64,000 nt of DNA from Dipteris shenzhenensis. Lineage: Eukaryota; Polypodiophyta; Polypodiopsida; Gleicheniales. The stretch lies in the NCBI GenBank assembly GCA_047967505.1, contig CM106539.1; one strand, 5' to 3'. The notes below the pieces were generated by a model. It had not been told where the DNA came from. It saw only the letters and a list, made by a program, of their open reading frames with translations, and did not search any database. Both the position numbers and the translations under genes were made by a program. Numbering within the stretch: the first letter of the stretch is position 1; each line of letters starts with the position of its first letter. Positions 46,416 through 57,239 of this stretch are shown here, in pieces.

Positions 46416-46660
46416 GTGCAGATGACTTCATCCATGCCTATCGCCTCTATAGTAAAGACGACTTCATTAGTGCCCATAGCATCATCAATGCCCATGACAT
46501 TAGCAGTGCCCACTTCATCATCAGTAGTACCCACTTCATCAACAATGCCGACTTCATCAGCAGTGCCCACTTCTACCCACTCCATCATCAGTGCCAACTT
46601 CATCATCAGTAGTGCCCACTCCATCATCAGTGCCTACTTCATCAATGATGCCTTCAACAA
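46416..46660 (+). repeat. G2 short tandem repeat 'agtgcccacttcatcatc'
   Basis: About fifteen degenerate copies of a 12-18-bp unit (catcatcagt-agtgcccactt). They encode a Ser/Thr/Pro/Ile-rich peptide in the plus frame and an acidic one on the minus strand. Open frames here are by-products of a 3-bp-compatible period, though they may have extended the accessory ORF that follows. Confidence 0.75.
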
Positions 46661-46896
46661 CCCAGCATCCCCATCTTGGCTCGAGGATCACTATCATCTC
46701 AGATGGAGAGCCGCCACAATCAAGAGAGCAGTGGGAGGTTCTTTCCCACTCTCAAAATCCTAGTGCCTCTTCTTTTGACCATGGGGGCTCAAATTACACC
46801 CCCTCTACATAGAGACCACATTCAGAGGGGTCGGGTGGGCCAACAGAGATACATAGCCCTTCAAAAACTACCCCTCCTCTCTCCCACATTTGGGTT

Positions 46897-47481
46897 ATGT
46901 TTAAACTTCTTTTGGATACAAACCTCAAACTATCTTGGATGTTAATATCTCCAAAGATTCAGACCCTCTACCTAACTGAGTTCGACAAGGTCATCTTCCC
47001 TCCTGTTGATGTGGAGCTATGCATAGACTTCATCAAATCTTATGACTTCATCATCGACACTTTTGAGTTCATGGGCTCTAGGCAGCTTCTCACACCCACT
47101 TTGGTCTCACAGTACATGGGGCTCCCTACTCTCCCTATTCAGCCTCCTTCTGAAGATTCACCATAGCTCCTTTCCTTCCTTTCATAGTACAAACCCAATC
47201 GGAGGGGCTATGATTGCAAAAACTTTTTGGAAGGTGGAAGCAGAGAAGCAGTGATCACTCGCTACTTCTTCACTCACTTCTATTCAGTAGCAGGGCATTA
47301 CTACATCACAAAAGGTATCCATCCTACTCTGAATGCTCTCTTCACTATCACTCAGTATGATTTTGCATCCCTATTTTATTCAACATTCCAGGCCACTGTA
47401 CGAAATCGCACATGCAGAGGCACACACATTTGTACTTGTGGACCTCACCTCACCTACCTCTTGCACCAGGGCGGGCTGTAA
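46897..47481 (+). pseudogene. G2 accessory ORF, N-terminal part
   Basis: One frame from ATG 46897 to 47481 (about 195 codons), broken only by two TAG stops (47164 and about 47185). It contains LTEFDKVIFPPVDVELCIDF, TPTLVSQYMGLPTLPI and RYFFTHFYSVAGHYY. It lies downstream of integrase, is in the same frame as the coiled-coil region at 48420-49311, and shows no host-gene features. No family recognised. It is the kind of extra ORF found after pol in Athila/Tat elements, but no membrane-protein pattern is seen here. Confidence 0.5.
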
Positions 47482-47846
47482 CACCTACACTTTTCCCTCC
47501 ACCTTCCCATACTTCCTCTTCTCCTCACCGTCCACCTTCTGCTCCTATGGTTCCCCACTTGAGATCAACTTCACTGGCTCTTACTTCAGCCCCAACATCT
47601 TCATTTTCTATTGCATTAGTCTTTGTCGCCTCTCCCTCTCCTGTCTCCACTCCCACTCTTGCTACACCCACATCTGTAGGACATGTTTTTGAGCCATCCC
47701 CTCGTGGGCCAGCCTCTGGAGCTTTGCCATCCATTTCTCATGTGGGAGTTGCATTTCCATCCATTCCCTTCGGGCATAATTTGATTTCCCTAATGATGTT
47801 CTTTCGGTCACTCCTTTGCCCTCCTCAGGTCTCACCCATGGCATGA
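47412..47846 (+). other. G2 accessory Pro/Ser-rich frame
   Basis: A 144-codon frame rich in Pro, Ser, Thr and Ala overlaps and follows the previous ORF after a frameshift near 47440. Low complexity suggests a disordered linker between the N-terminal part and the coiled coil. 47850-48420 contains further broken readable pieces. Confidence 0.35.
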
Positions 47847-48419
47847 CATTACCACTTACCTCCCCCGCAGTCATGACCATCCTCACTCTGATTGTCACAT
47901 TAGTGTCAGTAGGGTGCATAGATACGCACATTGCCCCCACACCTTAGGATGGTCCATCGTCAGTAGTTATGGTAGCAGGTACCTCTTCCTTGGATCTAAT
48001 GGTGGAGAGGCATCGGAGCGACACAGGTTATTGAGCTTAAATCTTACTCCAGGAACCACTGGTGATGTGAAGACACCACCCCGGGTGTCTCGATGACTGA
48101 CCCCTGAATAGGACTAACTGGAAACTCAACCTAGAGAAGTTATTTTTGTTGGGGTTAAGATACCATTTCAAGTTGATTGTCCTCCATTGCCTTAGAATGA
48201 TATGTTAGATATATACTTCGCATCCTCCTTAGGACATCTCTTCACCCATGAGGCCCAGATAGAGGAATAGAGCTAGGATCACAAACGGCTTTTGTATGCA
48301 CTAAAGCAAAAGCGGTCTCCTGTTTGCATGGAGGAGGAGGACCTGGATCAAATTTTCACACTTCCCTTGCAAGAGACGCTTGCTTCCAAAAAGAAAGCAT
48401 CCTGATCTCTGAGTTGTTA

Positions 48420-49311
48420 CCTAGACATTGACACATTTGCTTCAGTGGTAGCTCTCGAGGACCCAGAGGACAAAGGAATGAAAGCAGCTTTCAAGGAATA
48501 TGGCAAACTCATTGATATGGCTGACCGAATGACCTATCAGGACAGGTATGCATGGGCCAAAAGATTGCTTCATATCGCTCAGCGCATCATAGATGATAGC
48601 TTCATTCAGATGGGTGCCTCCCTCTTCAATACTACGGGTTAGGTTTGCAAGATTCTGTCACAGAAGCAACACCTCCAATTGGAACATGAAAAGAAGGTAG
48701 CAAACATGCATAAATAATGGGATACAACATTACAGGTGAAAGAAGCACAGTGGGGAACAACTCTACAGGCAAGGGAGGCTACGTGGAAAGCTCACTAGGA
48801 TGAGCTTCAACAATGTCTTAGAGCAAAAGAGGCAGAGTGGGCAGCCAGTAAGAAGGTTTTGGAGGATAATCATTTAGCCTAGTAGGCTGAGATGCTTGCA
48901 GCCCTACAGGATAGATACATCTCACTGGAAGAGGACAAGCACACTGTGGATCAATAGGTGGAGGTGGTGCAGATTCAGATGAAGCAGATTCTCGAGGAGA
49001 AGGACCATCTCCAAGTTTCACATTCCAAGTTGTAGGATGACTTCCATGGGTTGCAAACTGAAAATTCTGCACTCAAATCTAAATATGATCATTACAGGTT
49101 TGGGTACCATAGATATAAATCCAAGTATGAGGACATCTGCAACCTCATGGACACAGTTGAGGAGGAGGCAAAGACCACCCTTGAAACATCCACACCCACC
49201 ACACCCTCCCCCTCCGTGACCTTCACCCAGCAAGTAGTAGCTCTTGGATCTTTCACTTCGACATTTCTTTTTCCCAGCTCCGTGCATTTGGTTTCTATAG
49301 TTCTCATGTAA
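48420..49311 (+). pseudogene. G2 accessory coiled-coil ORF
   Basis: In the same frame as 46897-47481, readable sequence runs to 49311: VALEDPEDKGMKAAFKEYGK, then a long Gln/Glu/Lys/Leu coiled coil (LRAKEAEWAASKKVLEDN, LQDRYISLEEDKH, ILEEKDHLQ), then YRFGYHRYKSKYEDIC and a Thr/Pro-rich tail. About eight of nine internal stops are TAG, two of them adjacent at 48889-48894 (LA**AEM). This suggests a Gln-rich structural or DNA/RNA-bridging protein of about 300 residues in the living element. Confidence 0.5.
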
Positions 49312-49321
49312 ATAAAGGAAT

Positions 49322-49550
49322 TTTGGAGTTGTATGGCCATGAGCCAGTTTTATTTTAGTTTTGGAGTTATATGGCCATGAGCCAGCTTTATTTCAGTTTT
49401 GGAGTTATATGGCCCCCATGAGCTAGTTTTTTTCCAGTTTTGGAGTTGTATGGCTATGCGCCAGCTTTATTTCAGTTTTGGAGCCACTTGTATTCTAGTT
49501 TTGGAGTTGTAAGGCCATGAGCCATTTCTTTTTTAGTTTTGGGGATGTCA
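49322..49550 (+). repeat. G2 46-bp tandem repeat before the 3' LTR
   Basis: About five copies of 'gttttggagttgtatggccatgagccagttttatttta' with substitutions and small gaps. No coding value. Confidence 0.85.
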
Positions 49551-49633
49551 GACTCAAGGTCACTTTCTTATTACAATTTATACATTAAATTTTCTCACAT
49601 AGAACCTCAGTCATTCACCGACGATGAATGATA

Positions 49634-49646
49634 GTGGTGGGGGATC
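49634..49646 (+). promoter_or_regulatory. G2 polypurine tract
   Basis: GTGGTGGGGGATC lies directly before the 3' LTR start and would prime plus-strand synthesis. Its position confirms that the accessory region lies inside the element. Confidence 0.75.
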
Positions 49647-51093
49647 TATTGTACTCTGAGTCTTTGATCACGGACTCCCACCAAGAGTCCCACTAGGGTC
49701 ACATCATGGTCACCTGAGCAACATGCCAAGGTTGTTAGACCTTGGTCACACCTAGTCGCATCGTGTTCACATGTGTTCACATCTTGGTCCCAGACAGTAC
49801 ATGACTTGGACATGACTTGATAGTACATGACTTGGACATGACTTGGCAGTACATGACTTGTACAAGACCTGGTCATGACTTGAATATGATGGGAGTAGTA
49901 CATGATTGAATACCACCAAACCTCGACCTCGACCGACCATGGTCAAAGTTCATTAGAGTGAAGTACTGGCACACTGGACTATAGCACTCAAGAGAGTGCA
50001 CAGATGCATAGGCGGTACATCTGTTGGTGCACATGGGAAGCAGTCCAGCAGTTAAGAGGTATAGGTGGTGCACCAACCCTTGCAACCAACTAGTGTCAAG
50101 AGCACATGGAATAGATAGGAGTACACATGGAGCACGGGATTCACTTACTCGAAACAGGCTGGAGAGTTGTAGAAGCCATCAAGGATGAAGCTACCTGACA
50201 AACGATAGAATGGCTAAGGATGTAGGAAGACATCTAATAGGAAGGAGGGAAGGAGATTTCCAGCGAGGGGGAGCAGATGAGGAGAAGGTGAAGAGGGAGA
50301 AATGGGGGGAGAGGGGGGACATTCTGGCGGACGTGGAGGGCATGAGTGAGGGAGTGAGAGGCTAGAGTCAAGAGCTCATCTCGTGTGTATTAGGGACATT
50401 TTTATCGAAGCTATGCTTATATATTAATATAAAATCTTGGCAAAAGTTTTCAAGGTGAATTTTTTAGTTTCACAATAATAGAGAATGTAGTACTTTTTTG
50501 TATATTTTCTTTTGAATCTTGGATAAAACAATGTAAATCCTAGCGAAACTTTAAAATTTTTTTGCATAAAAATTTCAAATCCTGGCGAATGTTTCAAACA
50601 TTTATTTTTATTAGGGCATACAAACTTTCGATGCCAATATTAAAGTTTAGCTTCTTAATGAAACTAACTTGAAAAAATCATCCATGGTGTGTATCTTCTC
50701 TTGGTGTATCAGTCATTTGGTGTAGCTCTCATGAGTATATGATTCATTCCTTCTAATGAACTATGCTACTTTCCATCTCTACTCGCTTCTCTAAGATCTC
50801 TTCCCATTGTGTTCTCCTCCCCTCCTCTCCCTTCACTTGGTACAATGGACCCTGTGTCATGTGGTTGGAGTTCTGCTCTGTTCATGTCGAGGGTTGGCTT
50901 TTATAATGTTGTTCCGCTTTAGTCTTCTTCTTGATCACATCACTCTTGCACTTGCACCGCTCGCACATCATTGACACCATCGATTACCACTCATCTATGC
51001 ACCATTAGTGACACCCATGCCATGTCTTACTTGCTTCTCGCACCAATGGCCTTCAAGAATACTTCCAGAAGTGTTACGAACCCCCCTCAGACA
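49647..51093 (+). repeat. G2 3' LTR
   Basis: Matches the 5' LTR from TATTGTACTC (second base G to A) to TCAGACA at 51093. It is 1,447 bp because it holds a 296-bp MITE plus the 8-bp duplication. Without these it is about 50 bp shorter than the 5' copy, owing to fewer 'acatgacttg' repeats. Confidence 0.9.
50391..50686. mobile_element. hAT-type MITE in the G2 3' LTR
   Basis: The 296-bp insert is absent from the 5' LTR and is flanked by a perfect 8-bp duplication GTGTGTAT (50383-50390 and 50687-50694), the size made by hAT transposases. The ends are imperfect inverted repeats (TAGGGACATTTTTATCGAAG versus CATGGATGATTTTTTCAAG). Inside, an 'AATC(C/T)TGGC(A/G)AA..TTT' motif recurs three times directly and once inverted. 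AT-rich and noncoding. Confidence 0.85.
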
Positions 51094-51098
51094 GTGCC

Positions 51099-51323
51099 CA
51101 TTGTTAACAGGCAAACACTATGATATTAAACCCATTATATCTCATTCATTAGACACACATGTAATATGATAGAAAGACACCTCTTTTGTGTGGAGTGCTT
51201 AACTAGATTTATTGATAATTTTCAGAGATATTTTCTAATGAAAATATTTAACAATTGATAAAAATAAGTATTTTATAGGACACCGGGTAGCTAGAGGGAC
51301 AATTTAAATGATTTTGGATATCT
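51099..51323. other. AT-rich spacer between G2 and C4
   Basis: 225 bp of AT-rich DNA with no feature. It is the original target DNA to the right of G2 and to the left of C4. Confidence 0.6.
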
Positions 51324-51673
51324 TGTTGAGATATCGAGCTCCACTTGTGATATGCCAGGGTGATCATTGTGCATTTATGTCACCGACTTGTTAGCTGAAG
51401 ATGCGGTTGGTACACCGCCCATGAATAATAGTTGGATGACAGCTATCCTTATGTACTCTAGTTCGTGGCTCAATTAGTATGCCACCTTAGTTAGCTGAGT
51501 TTGGTTTGAGACCCACATATAGGGTTCTTCTATTTCTTTGTACTAGAGTTCTTTTGGCTTTCACAACTAAGAAGAGGAAAACTCTTTTCAGCCTCCACCT
51601 TTGTGTATTCCCCCATTGTGTATGTGAGAAAGTCACAAGTGAGACTCCTTCCCTCTCTCCCACTATCTTCACA
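51324..51673 (+). repeat. C4 5' LTR
   Basis: TGTTGAGATATCGAGC...CTATCTTCACA. Directly followed by the primer site. A CATATAGGG at about 51518 could serve as the TATA region. Confidence 0.95.
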
Positions 51674-51685
51674 TGGTATCAAAGC
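51674..51685 (+). promoter_or_regulatory. C4 primer binding site
   Basis: TGGTATCAAAGC abuts the LTR with no spacer, complementary (one mismatch) to the initiator-Met tRNA 3' end. Confidence 0.9.
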
Positions 51686-52219
51686 CTGGTTCATGGTAAG
51701 GAGCTCAAGAAAGCAAACCAAGTTCGCGGTGTCCTGGTAAGAGGACTAGTGTTGCTTTCCTTTTTTGAGTTTGGGAGCAAATCTCTGGAAGTAGCACAGC
51801 CAGAAAGTGCAAGAGTGCATTGTCTCAGATTGAGACGCCCTTCATGGTGTGGCAAGAGTGCAATATATGCTGCGGGCAAGTACAAAGCCCTCGGTGACTT
51901 TATTTTTTTGATTCGAGGCCATTTCGGGGCCCGTTTTGGTGGCAGAAGATTTTCACAGGCACTGAGAAAAAGGCCTTGTTTTTGCTATGCGACCACTGCT
52001 TTGTAGGTCGGTGAAAAGTTGCCGCAGAAATTGCATCGTATGCCTGTGCATAGAGATATTAGGAGTTACAGAATCATCCTTATTGCCCGTTGATGCAAAA
52101 TTATCACTAGGAAGTGACTGTGTGGTCAAATACCACTTTTGTCCGTTTTGCAGATTTGCCCGTGTGTGAGGCAGAAGCTGTGTTTTTTGCAGTGACAGCA
52201 TATTTTGTAGTGTTTTGTA

Positions 52220-53190
52220 ATGGTGTCTGATTCTCTTTCATAGATTGTCATTGAAAAGCTTGACAAGAACAACTTCCAGGCATGGAAGTTTATAATGACG
52301 AATTTTCTTATGGGAAAAGGCTATTGGGAGTTCATTATAGGAAATGAAGAAGAACCAGTTCTACCTAATGTTCCCAATCAACAGGAAATGCAGGCATTTA
52401 AAGGATGGCATGAGAGAGCCAGAAAAGTTATGTAGTGGCTGTCTATCAGTATTTCAGATTCTATGATTGTGCATATTCAGGATGCAAGTATGCCAAAGGA
52501 GGCATGGGATACTTTGGCAAAAATGTACAGCACAAATACGCAAGCCAGGAAAATGCAGCTCAAGTAGGAGTTGCACAATGTGCAGAGAGAAAATATGAGC
52601 ATCAATGACTACCACATGAAGGTGAAGAAAATTGCAGATGCACTTGCTTCCATTGGGTCGCCAGTGGAAGATGATGATTTAGTTTCTGTGACCTTGAATG
52701 GTCTAGGAAAGGATTATGCATAGTTCCAGACATCCATTGCCGTCCGTGAAAAATTTCCTGACTTTGAGGAGTTGTTTGCTCTTCTAATTTCTGAAGAGCA
52801 GAGAAATGGTGGTGCATCTTCTTCAGGAGGAACTTCAAAAGAAACTATCTTCTACTCAAATGCTGGAAGAGGTAGAGGAAGAGGTAGAGGAGGTCGATTT
52901 GGAGGCCATGTAGAAATCAGAATATGCAGCAAACTCAAGAAAACCAGTCCTATGGAGGAGGACGTGGTAACTCTAGAGGCAAGGGGATCCAAAGAGGCCG
53001 TGGTGGATGGCAGAGAGGTCAAAATGCAAACATCAATGTTGAATGCTACTATTGTGGTAAAATGGGTCATATGGCTAAAGACTGCTACAAAAAGCAGAAT
53101 GACATTATGAATGGAAAATTGCAGCAAGGGAATTATGCATCCTCTAGTAGACAGGGTGATGATAGAAATGAGCATTTGTTTATGGTGTAG
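52220..53190 (+). pseudogene. C4 gag
   Basis: Starts at ATG 52220. After a TAG it reads IEKLDKNNFQAWKF, MPKEAWDTLAKMYS and SINDYHMKVKKIADALASIG, the copia gag pattern. The 112-codon frame 52772-53110 shifts near 52910 to the frame 52924-53190, where an RGRGG-rich stretch precedes the CCHC knuckle CYYCGKMGHMAKDC (53044-53085), intact. Interrupted by several TAG stops. Confidence 0.88.
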
Positions 53191-53860
53191 CACATGACCA
53201 ATTCTGTGACAAGTGCAGAAGAAAGCAATGATGTGTGGTATGTTGACTCACGTGCATCAAACCACATGACAGGTCATCCAGAATGGATGCAGGATGCAAG
53301 GAAAATGAAAAAACTAGGATTTGTGGAGACTGGTGATGATAGTGCACATCCTATTGTGCAGATTGGTAAAATTCCTTTGTCTATGCAGGATGGGAAAAAG
53401 AAATACCTATCTGATGTATTTCATGTCCCAAATATCACCAAGAACCTAGTTTTTATTGGTTAAATGGTTGAGCAGGGCTTGCAAGTCAGATTTAATCCTC
53501 ATGGATGCTTTGTTGAGGATATGAAAAATAATGGTCGCTTGATAGCAAAAGGAAAGAAGAAGGGCATGATGTTTACGTTAGATGCGGACATGCTTGAATT
53601 GAATGCAGCAATGTTTGCACATGGGACCGGTGTAGTTGCAGATATTGATATCTGGCATAAACACATTGGTCATGTTAATGTACAGCGACTTAAATCAATG
53701 CAAGCCCAAAACATTATTGCAGGATTGCCTAAATTCAAGGTTGCAGAAATGCATAAGGTATGTGAAGCCTGTCAATTTGGAAAATAGGCAAGGAAACCAT
53801 TTCCTAGACATGTTCAAGAGAGTAAGAAGCCATTGGAATTAATCCACTCTGAGAGTAAGA
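53191..53860 (+). pseudogene. C4 protease and pre-integrase zinc domain
   Basis: WYVDSRASNHMTGH at 53237-53278 is the protease active site, but the glycine of D-S-G is Arg (DSRAS), which should inactivate it. VFHVPNITKNLVFIG ends with TAA where glutamine is usual. The second frame 53464-53787 has IWHKHIGHVNVQRLKSM and CEACQFGK, the GAG-pre-integrase domain, closed by a TAG. Confidence 0.87.
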
Positions 53861-54480
53861 AGCAAAAAAGTTTGGGTGTATTTTATGAAAAAGAAAAGTG
53901 AAGTGTTTGGGAATTTCAAAGCTTTTAAAGCTATGGTTGAAAAAGAAACAGGCCTGCAAATACAATGCCTAAGGTCAGATGGAGGGGGAGAGTACCTCTC
54001 AAATGAGTTTGCAAGGTTCCTGCAGGAGCATGGCATAAAGAAGCAATATTCATGCAGTCATACCCCACAGCAAAATGGACTTGCAGAAAGGAAAAACATG
54101 CATATTGGAGAGATATCTCGGGCCATGCTAAATGAAAAAGACCTACCAGATTATTATTGGGCTGAAGCAGTTGCTACAGTAGTTTACATAATGAATAGAA
54201 CTCCCACTGTAGCAATACATGGCATGACGCCAGAGGAGATGTATACTGGTAGGAAACTAGATATTTCTCATTTGAAAATTTTTGGTTGCATTGCCTATGT
54301 TCATGTGCTAGATGAGTTGAGGTCCAAGTTGGATCCAAAAGCTGAAAAGTGCATCTTTATTGGTTATTCTCTGTAGCAGAAATGGTATAGATGCTATAAC
54401 CCTTCTACTCGTAAGTTTACAGTGAGCAGAGATGTTTTTGATGAGATGAGCAGCTAGTATAAAGCAGTAAATGTGATTGA
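53780..54480 (+). pseudogene. C4 integrase with internal deletion
   Basis: The N-terminal core PLELIHSE (HSD expected, so the first catalytic Asp is Glu here) is followed almost at once by KVWVYFMKKKSEVF in another frame, so about 80 bp between them are missing. The frame 53876-54376 holds LRSDGGGEYLS (second Asp) and QQNGLAERKN (Glu), then FGCIAYVHVLDE. Nonfunctional. Confidence 0.87.
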
Positions 54481-54799
54481 TGATGTAGATGCACAAAATG
54501 GTAATGCTGCACAGAATTCACAGCAGCAATCACAAAATATTAGTGGACCTGCATTATCCTCTAGCAGTGATTCACATACTTCGCCATGGATAGGCAGATT
54601 GAGGTCAAGAGAATCTCCTCAAAGCAATGCAGATAGTGGTATGCAGGTATCACGAAAAGGAAAAGAGAAGGTAGATCAGCCCATGTTTGATGTGAATGCA
54701 GGTCACTCTTATGTGGATGGTGAATCCAGTGGCTCAGAATAGAGCATTGATGATGAGCTGGGTATTCCTTCTGTTGTTACACCTGGAGTAAGGAAGACC

Positions 54800-55890
54800 A
54801 GGGATGTTTTGAGAACACCTGGAAGTGAGCCTACTTTGCACAGGTCTACCAGAGCTAGGTATCCTATGGATAGGCTGAAATATGATGGATTTATAGCCAT
54901 TCACTATGCCTATATGGTCAAAGTGATATAGGAACCAGAACCCACTTCTTTTGAGCAAGCCATGGGAAAAGAAAAATGGGAGAAAGCCATGGATGAAGAA
55001 ATGGATGCCTTGGAAGCAAATGCTACATGGGAATTGGTGCCTTTGCCTAAAGACAAGAATGCAATTGGCTGTAAGGGGGTTTATAAGGTGAAGCACAATG
55101 CAGATGGTTCTATGAACAGATACAAGGCAAGATTAGTTGTCAAGGGGTATGCACAGACATATGGCATTGATGATGAGGAAACATTCAGTCCGGCTGCAAG
55201 GATGGCAACTGTAAGAGTAGTCATTGCTATGGCTACATCAAAGGGATGGTCTTTACATCAGATGGATGTAAAGAATGCCTTCTTGCATAGTGATTTGCAA
55301 GAAGAGGTCTTTATGGAGCAGCCACCAGGTTATGTTCATGCTGTTCATCCTAAGTTTGTTTGCAGGTTGAAGAAAGCCTTGTATGGCTTGAAGCAAGCAC
55401 CTAGAGCATGGTCTGACAAGATAGGACAGTATCTTGTCACTATTTGCTTTTAGATTTCCAAGGCAGATTTCTCACTTTATGTGAGAAAAACAGAGAAAGG
55501 TATTATGCTGCTTGTCATTTATGTTGATGATTTGATCATCACAGGTGATAGTGATGAAGATATCCTTCATGTGAAAATGATATTGAAGCAGAAGTTTGAG
55601 ATTAAGGATTTGGGAGAGTTGCGTAATTTCTTGGGCATTGAGGTGATTAGATCACCAAGTGGGATACGGCTCTTGCAGAGGCAGTATGGATTGGACATGC
55701 TGTCCAAATATGGGATGACAGGCTGTAAGCCTATTTTAGTTCCTTTGGAGCAGAATGTGAAGCTGAGCGCAGATGCAGGTGAGCTTCTGGAAGACCCTAC
55801 TATGTACAGACACATAGTAGGAGGTTTGATTTATATGACTATTACCAGGCCAGATTTGAGCTATGCTGTTGGATTGGTAAGTTAGTTTAT
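54800..55890 (+). pseudogene. C4 reverse transcriptase
   Basis: Frames 54962-55453 and 55481-55885 lie in one register, parted by a TAG where Gln is usual (before ISKADFSLY). Motifs: WEKAMDEEMDAL, WELVPLPKDK, YKARLVVKGYAQ, HQMDVKNAFLHSDL, LYGLKQAPRAW, YVDD at 55520-55531 and IKDLGELRNFLGIEV. Well preserved. Confidence 0.92.
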
Positions 55891-56470
55891 GCAGGCTCCA
55901 AGGAAACCGCATTTGGATGCGGCTAGATGCATACTCAGGTATGTGAAGTCCACATTGCAGTATGGACTATTTTATGAGGCTAGGGTTCAAATATAGTTGC
56001 ATGGATACATTGATGCTGATTGGACTAGTAGTATTTCTGATAGACGATCTACCAATGGATATGTGTTCTCTTTTGGGAGTGCTGCAGTCACTTGGAGCAG
56101 CAAGAAACAGCCTACAATTGCCTTGTCAAGCACAGAGGCTGAGTATAGGGGTGCAATAATGGCTGCATGTGAGGTAGCTTGGTTGCATAAGCTACTTTAT
56201 GATATACATCAGTCTATAGATGGGCCAGTTGTCATTTATTGTGACAACATGAGCAGTATACACTTGGCAAATAACCTAGTCTATCATGCTAGAAAAAAGC
56301 ACATTGAGGTGCATTATCACTATGTGCAGGAGAAGGTTTTATTAGGTCCTATTGATCTAGTTTATGTCAGCACAGAGGATCAGGTAGCTGACATATTCAC
56401 GAAGGCATTGGGCGCAGAGAAGTTGTGCAAGTTCAGAGACTTGCTTGGTGTGCAGGAATTGGGATGGAGC
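55890..56470 (+). pseudogene. C4 RNase H
   Basis: LHGYIDADWTSS, RRSTNGYVFSFG, SSTEAEYRGAIMAACE, IYCDNMSSIHLANN and KKHIEVHYHYV are all present in the frame 55997-56521, which stays open into the 3' LTR. The catalytic acids (D in DADW, E in TEAEY, D in CDN) are intact. TAG stops precede it at about 55882 and 55994. Confidence 0.92.
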
Positions 56471-56836
56471 TCGAGGGGGAGTGTTGAGATATCGAGCTCC
56501 ACTCGTGATATGCCAGGGTGACCGTTGTGCATTTATGTCGCCGACTTGTTAGCTGAAAATGCGGTTGGTACACCGCCCATGAATAATAGCTAGATGACAG
56601 CTATCCTTATGTACTCTAGTGTGTGGCTTAGTTAGTATGCCACCTTAGTTAGCTGAGTTTGGTTTGAGACCCACATATAGGGTTCTTCTATTTCTTTGTA
56701 CTAGAGTTCTTTTGGCTTTCATCACAACTAAGAAGAGGAAAACTATTTTCAGCCTCCACCTTTGTGTGTATTCCCCCATTGTGTATGTGAGAAAGCCGCA
56801 AGTGAGACTCCTTTCCTCTCTCCCACTATCTTCACA
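56470..56836 (+). repeat. C4 polypurine tract and 3' LTR
   Basis: TCGAGGGGGAG (56471-56481) is followed by the LTR 56482-56836, ending CTTCACA and then the TATCT duplication. The LTR is 5 bp longer than the 5' copy because of 3-bp and 2-bp indels. Confidence 0.95.
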
Positions 56837-56879
56837 TATCTGACATTATAAGAAAACTAGGAACAAATGGCAATAGGAA

Positions 56880-57200
56880 ATGGCACCCAATTTTCAATTT
56901 TGTCATTTCCCATGTATGAAATGGCACAAATTTCTCAAAGTACCATATATTTTGTTAGAAAGGGGAACTAGAAATGGTAACCCGTTCTTAAACTGCCATT
57001 TCTTGGGAAGAAACAAAAATAAGAAATGACAACAATTTTTTTATTTTCCATTTTTGAAAGAAAAGGCAATATGAAATGCAACATTCCTTGTTTTTCATTT
57101 CTTAGGAAAGATGGTAGTACAAAATGGAAACCATTTCTTGAATTACATTTCTTATGAAGAAAAGGTAGCATAAAATGGCATGCATTTCTTGCATCATGCA
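56880..57200. repeat. 58-bp degenerate tandem repeat
   Basis: About five units of 'catttcttatgaagaaaaggtagcataaaatgg' type. On the minus strand it reads as repeats of about 19 residues (FHFVLPSFLRNE, LHFILPFLSKME), so the 89-codon minus frame 57237-56968 is a repeat by-product. Confidence 0.75.
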
Positions 57201-57239
57201 AGATTGTAGCAAATATGCATCGGTGCACTTCTAGCACGT

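Larger units (their letters stand above)
37266..51093 (+). mobile_element. G2: complete 13.8-kb Tat/Athila-like Ty3/gypsy element
   Basis: Both LTRs are present and a perfect 5-bp target duplication GTGCC flanks the element (37261-37265 and 51094-51098). The order is 5' LTR, gag with two zinc knuckles, RT, RNase H, integrase, then about 6 kb of accessory DNA before the polypurine tract and 3' LTR. RT wording (FAWSYKDLKG, MMPFGLCNA..FQRL, FLDDFSV) is of the non-chromodomain Tat/Athila branch. Gag and pol carry many stops and frameshifts. Other elements have inserted within it. Confidence 0.92.
51324..56836 (+). mobile_element. C4: complete 5.5-kb Ty1/copia element
   Basis: Two LTRs (350 and 355 bp), a primer site, gag-protease-integrase-RT-RNase H in copia order, a polypurine tract and a perfect 5-bp target duplication TATCT (51319-51323 and 56837-56841). 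By eye the LTRs differ at about 15 positions plus two short indels (roughly 4%), mostly transitions, so the insertion is old but younger than most others here. Thirteen of fourteen in-frame stops are TAG. Confidence 0.95.

Noticed and set aside
46400-46627. Acidic minus-strand frame MMEWALLMMKLALMM...
   Set aside because: It is the reverse reading of the 'cttcatcatc' tandem repeat.
50391-50686. Natural length variation of the LTR
   Set aside because: The exact 8-bp duplication and the uninterrupted 5' LTR show it is an insertion.
56968-57237. 89-codon minus frame with repeated FHF-LPF peptides
   Set aside because: It is a by-product of the 58-bp tandem repeat; no start context and no homologous domain.
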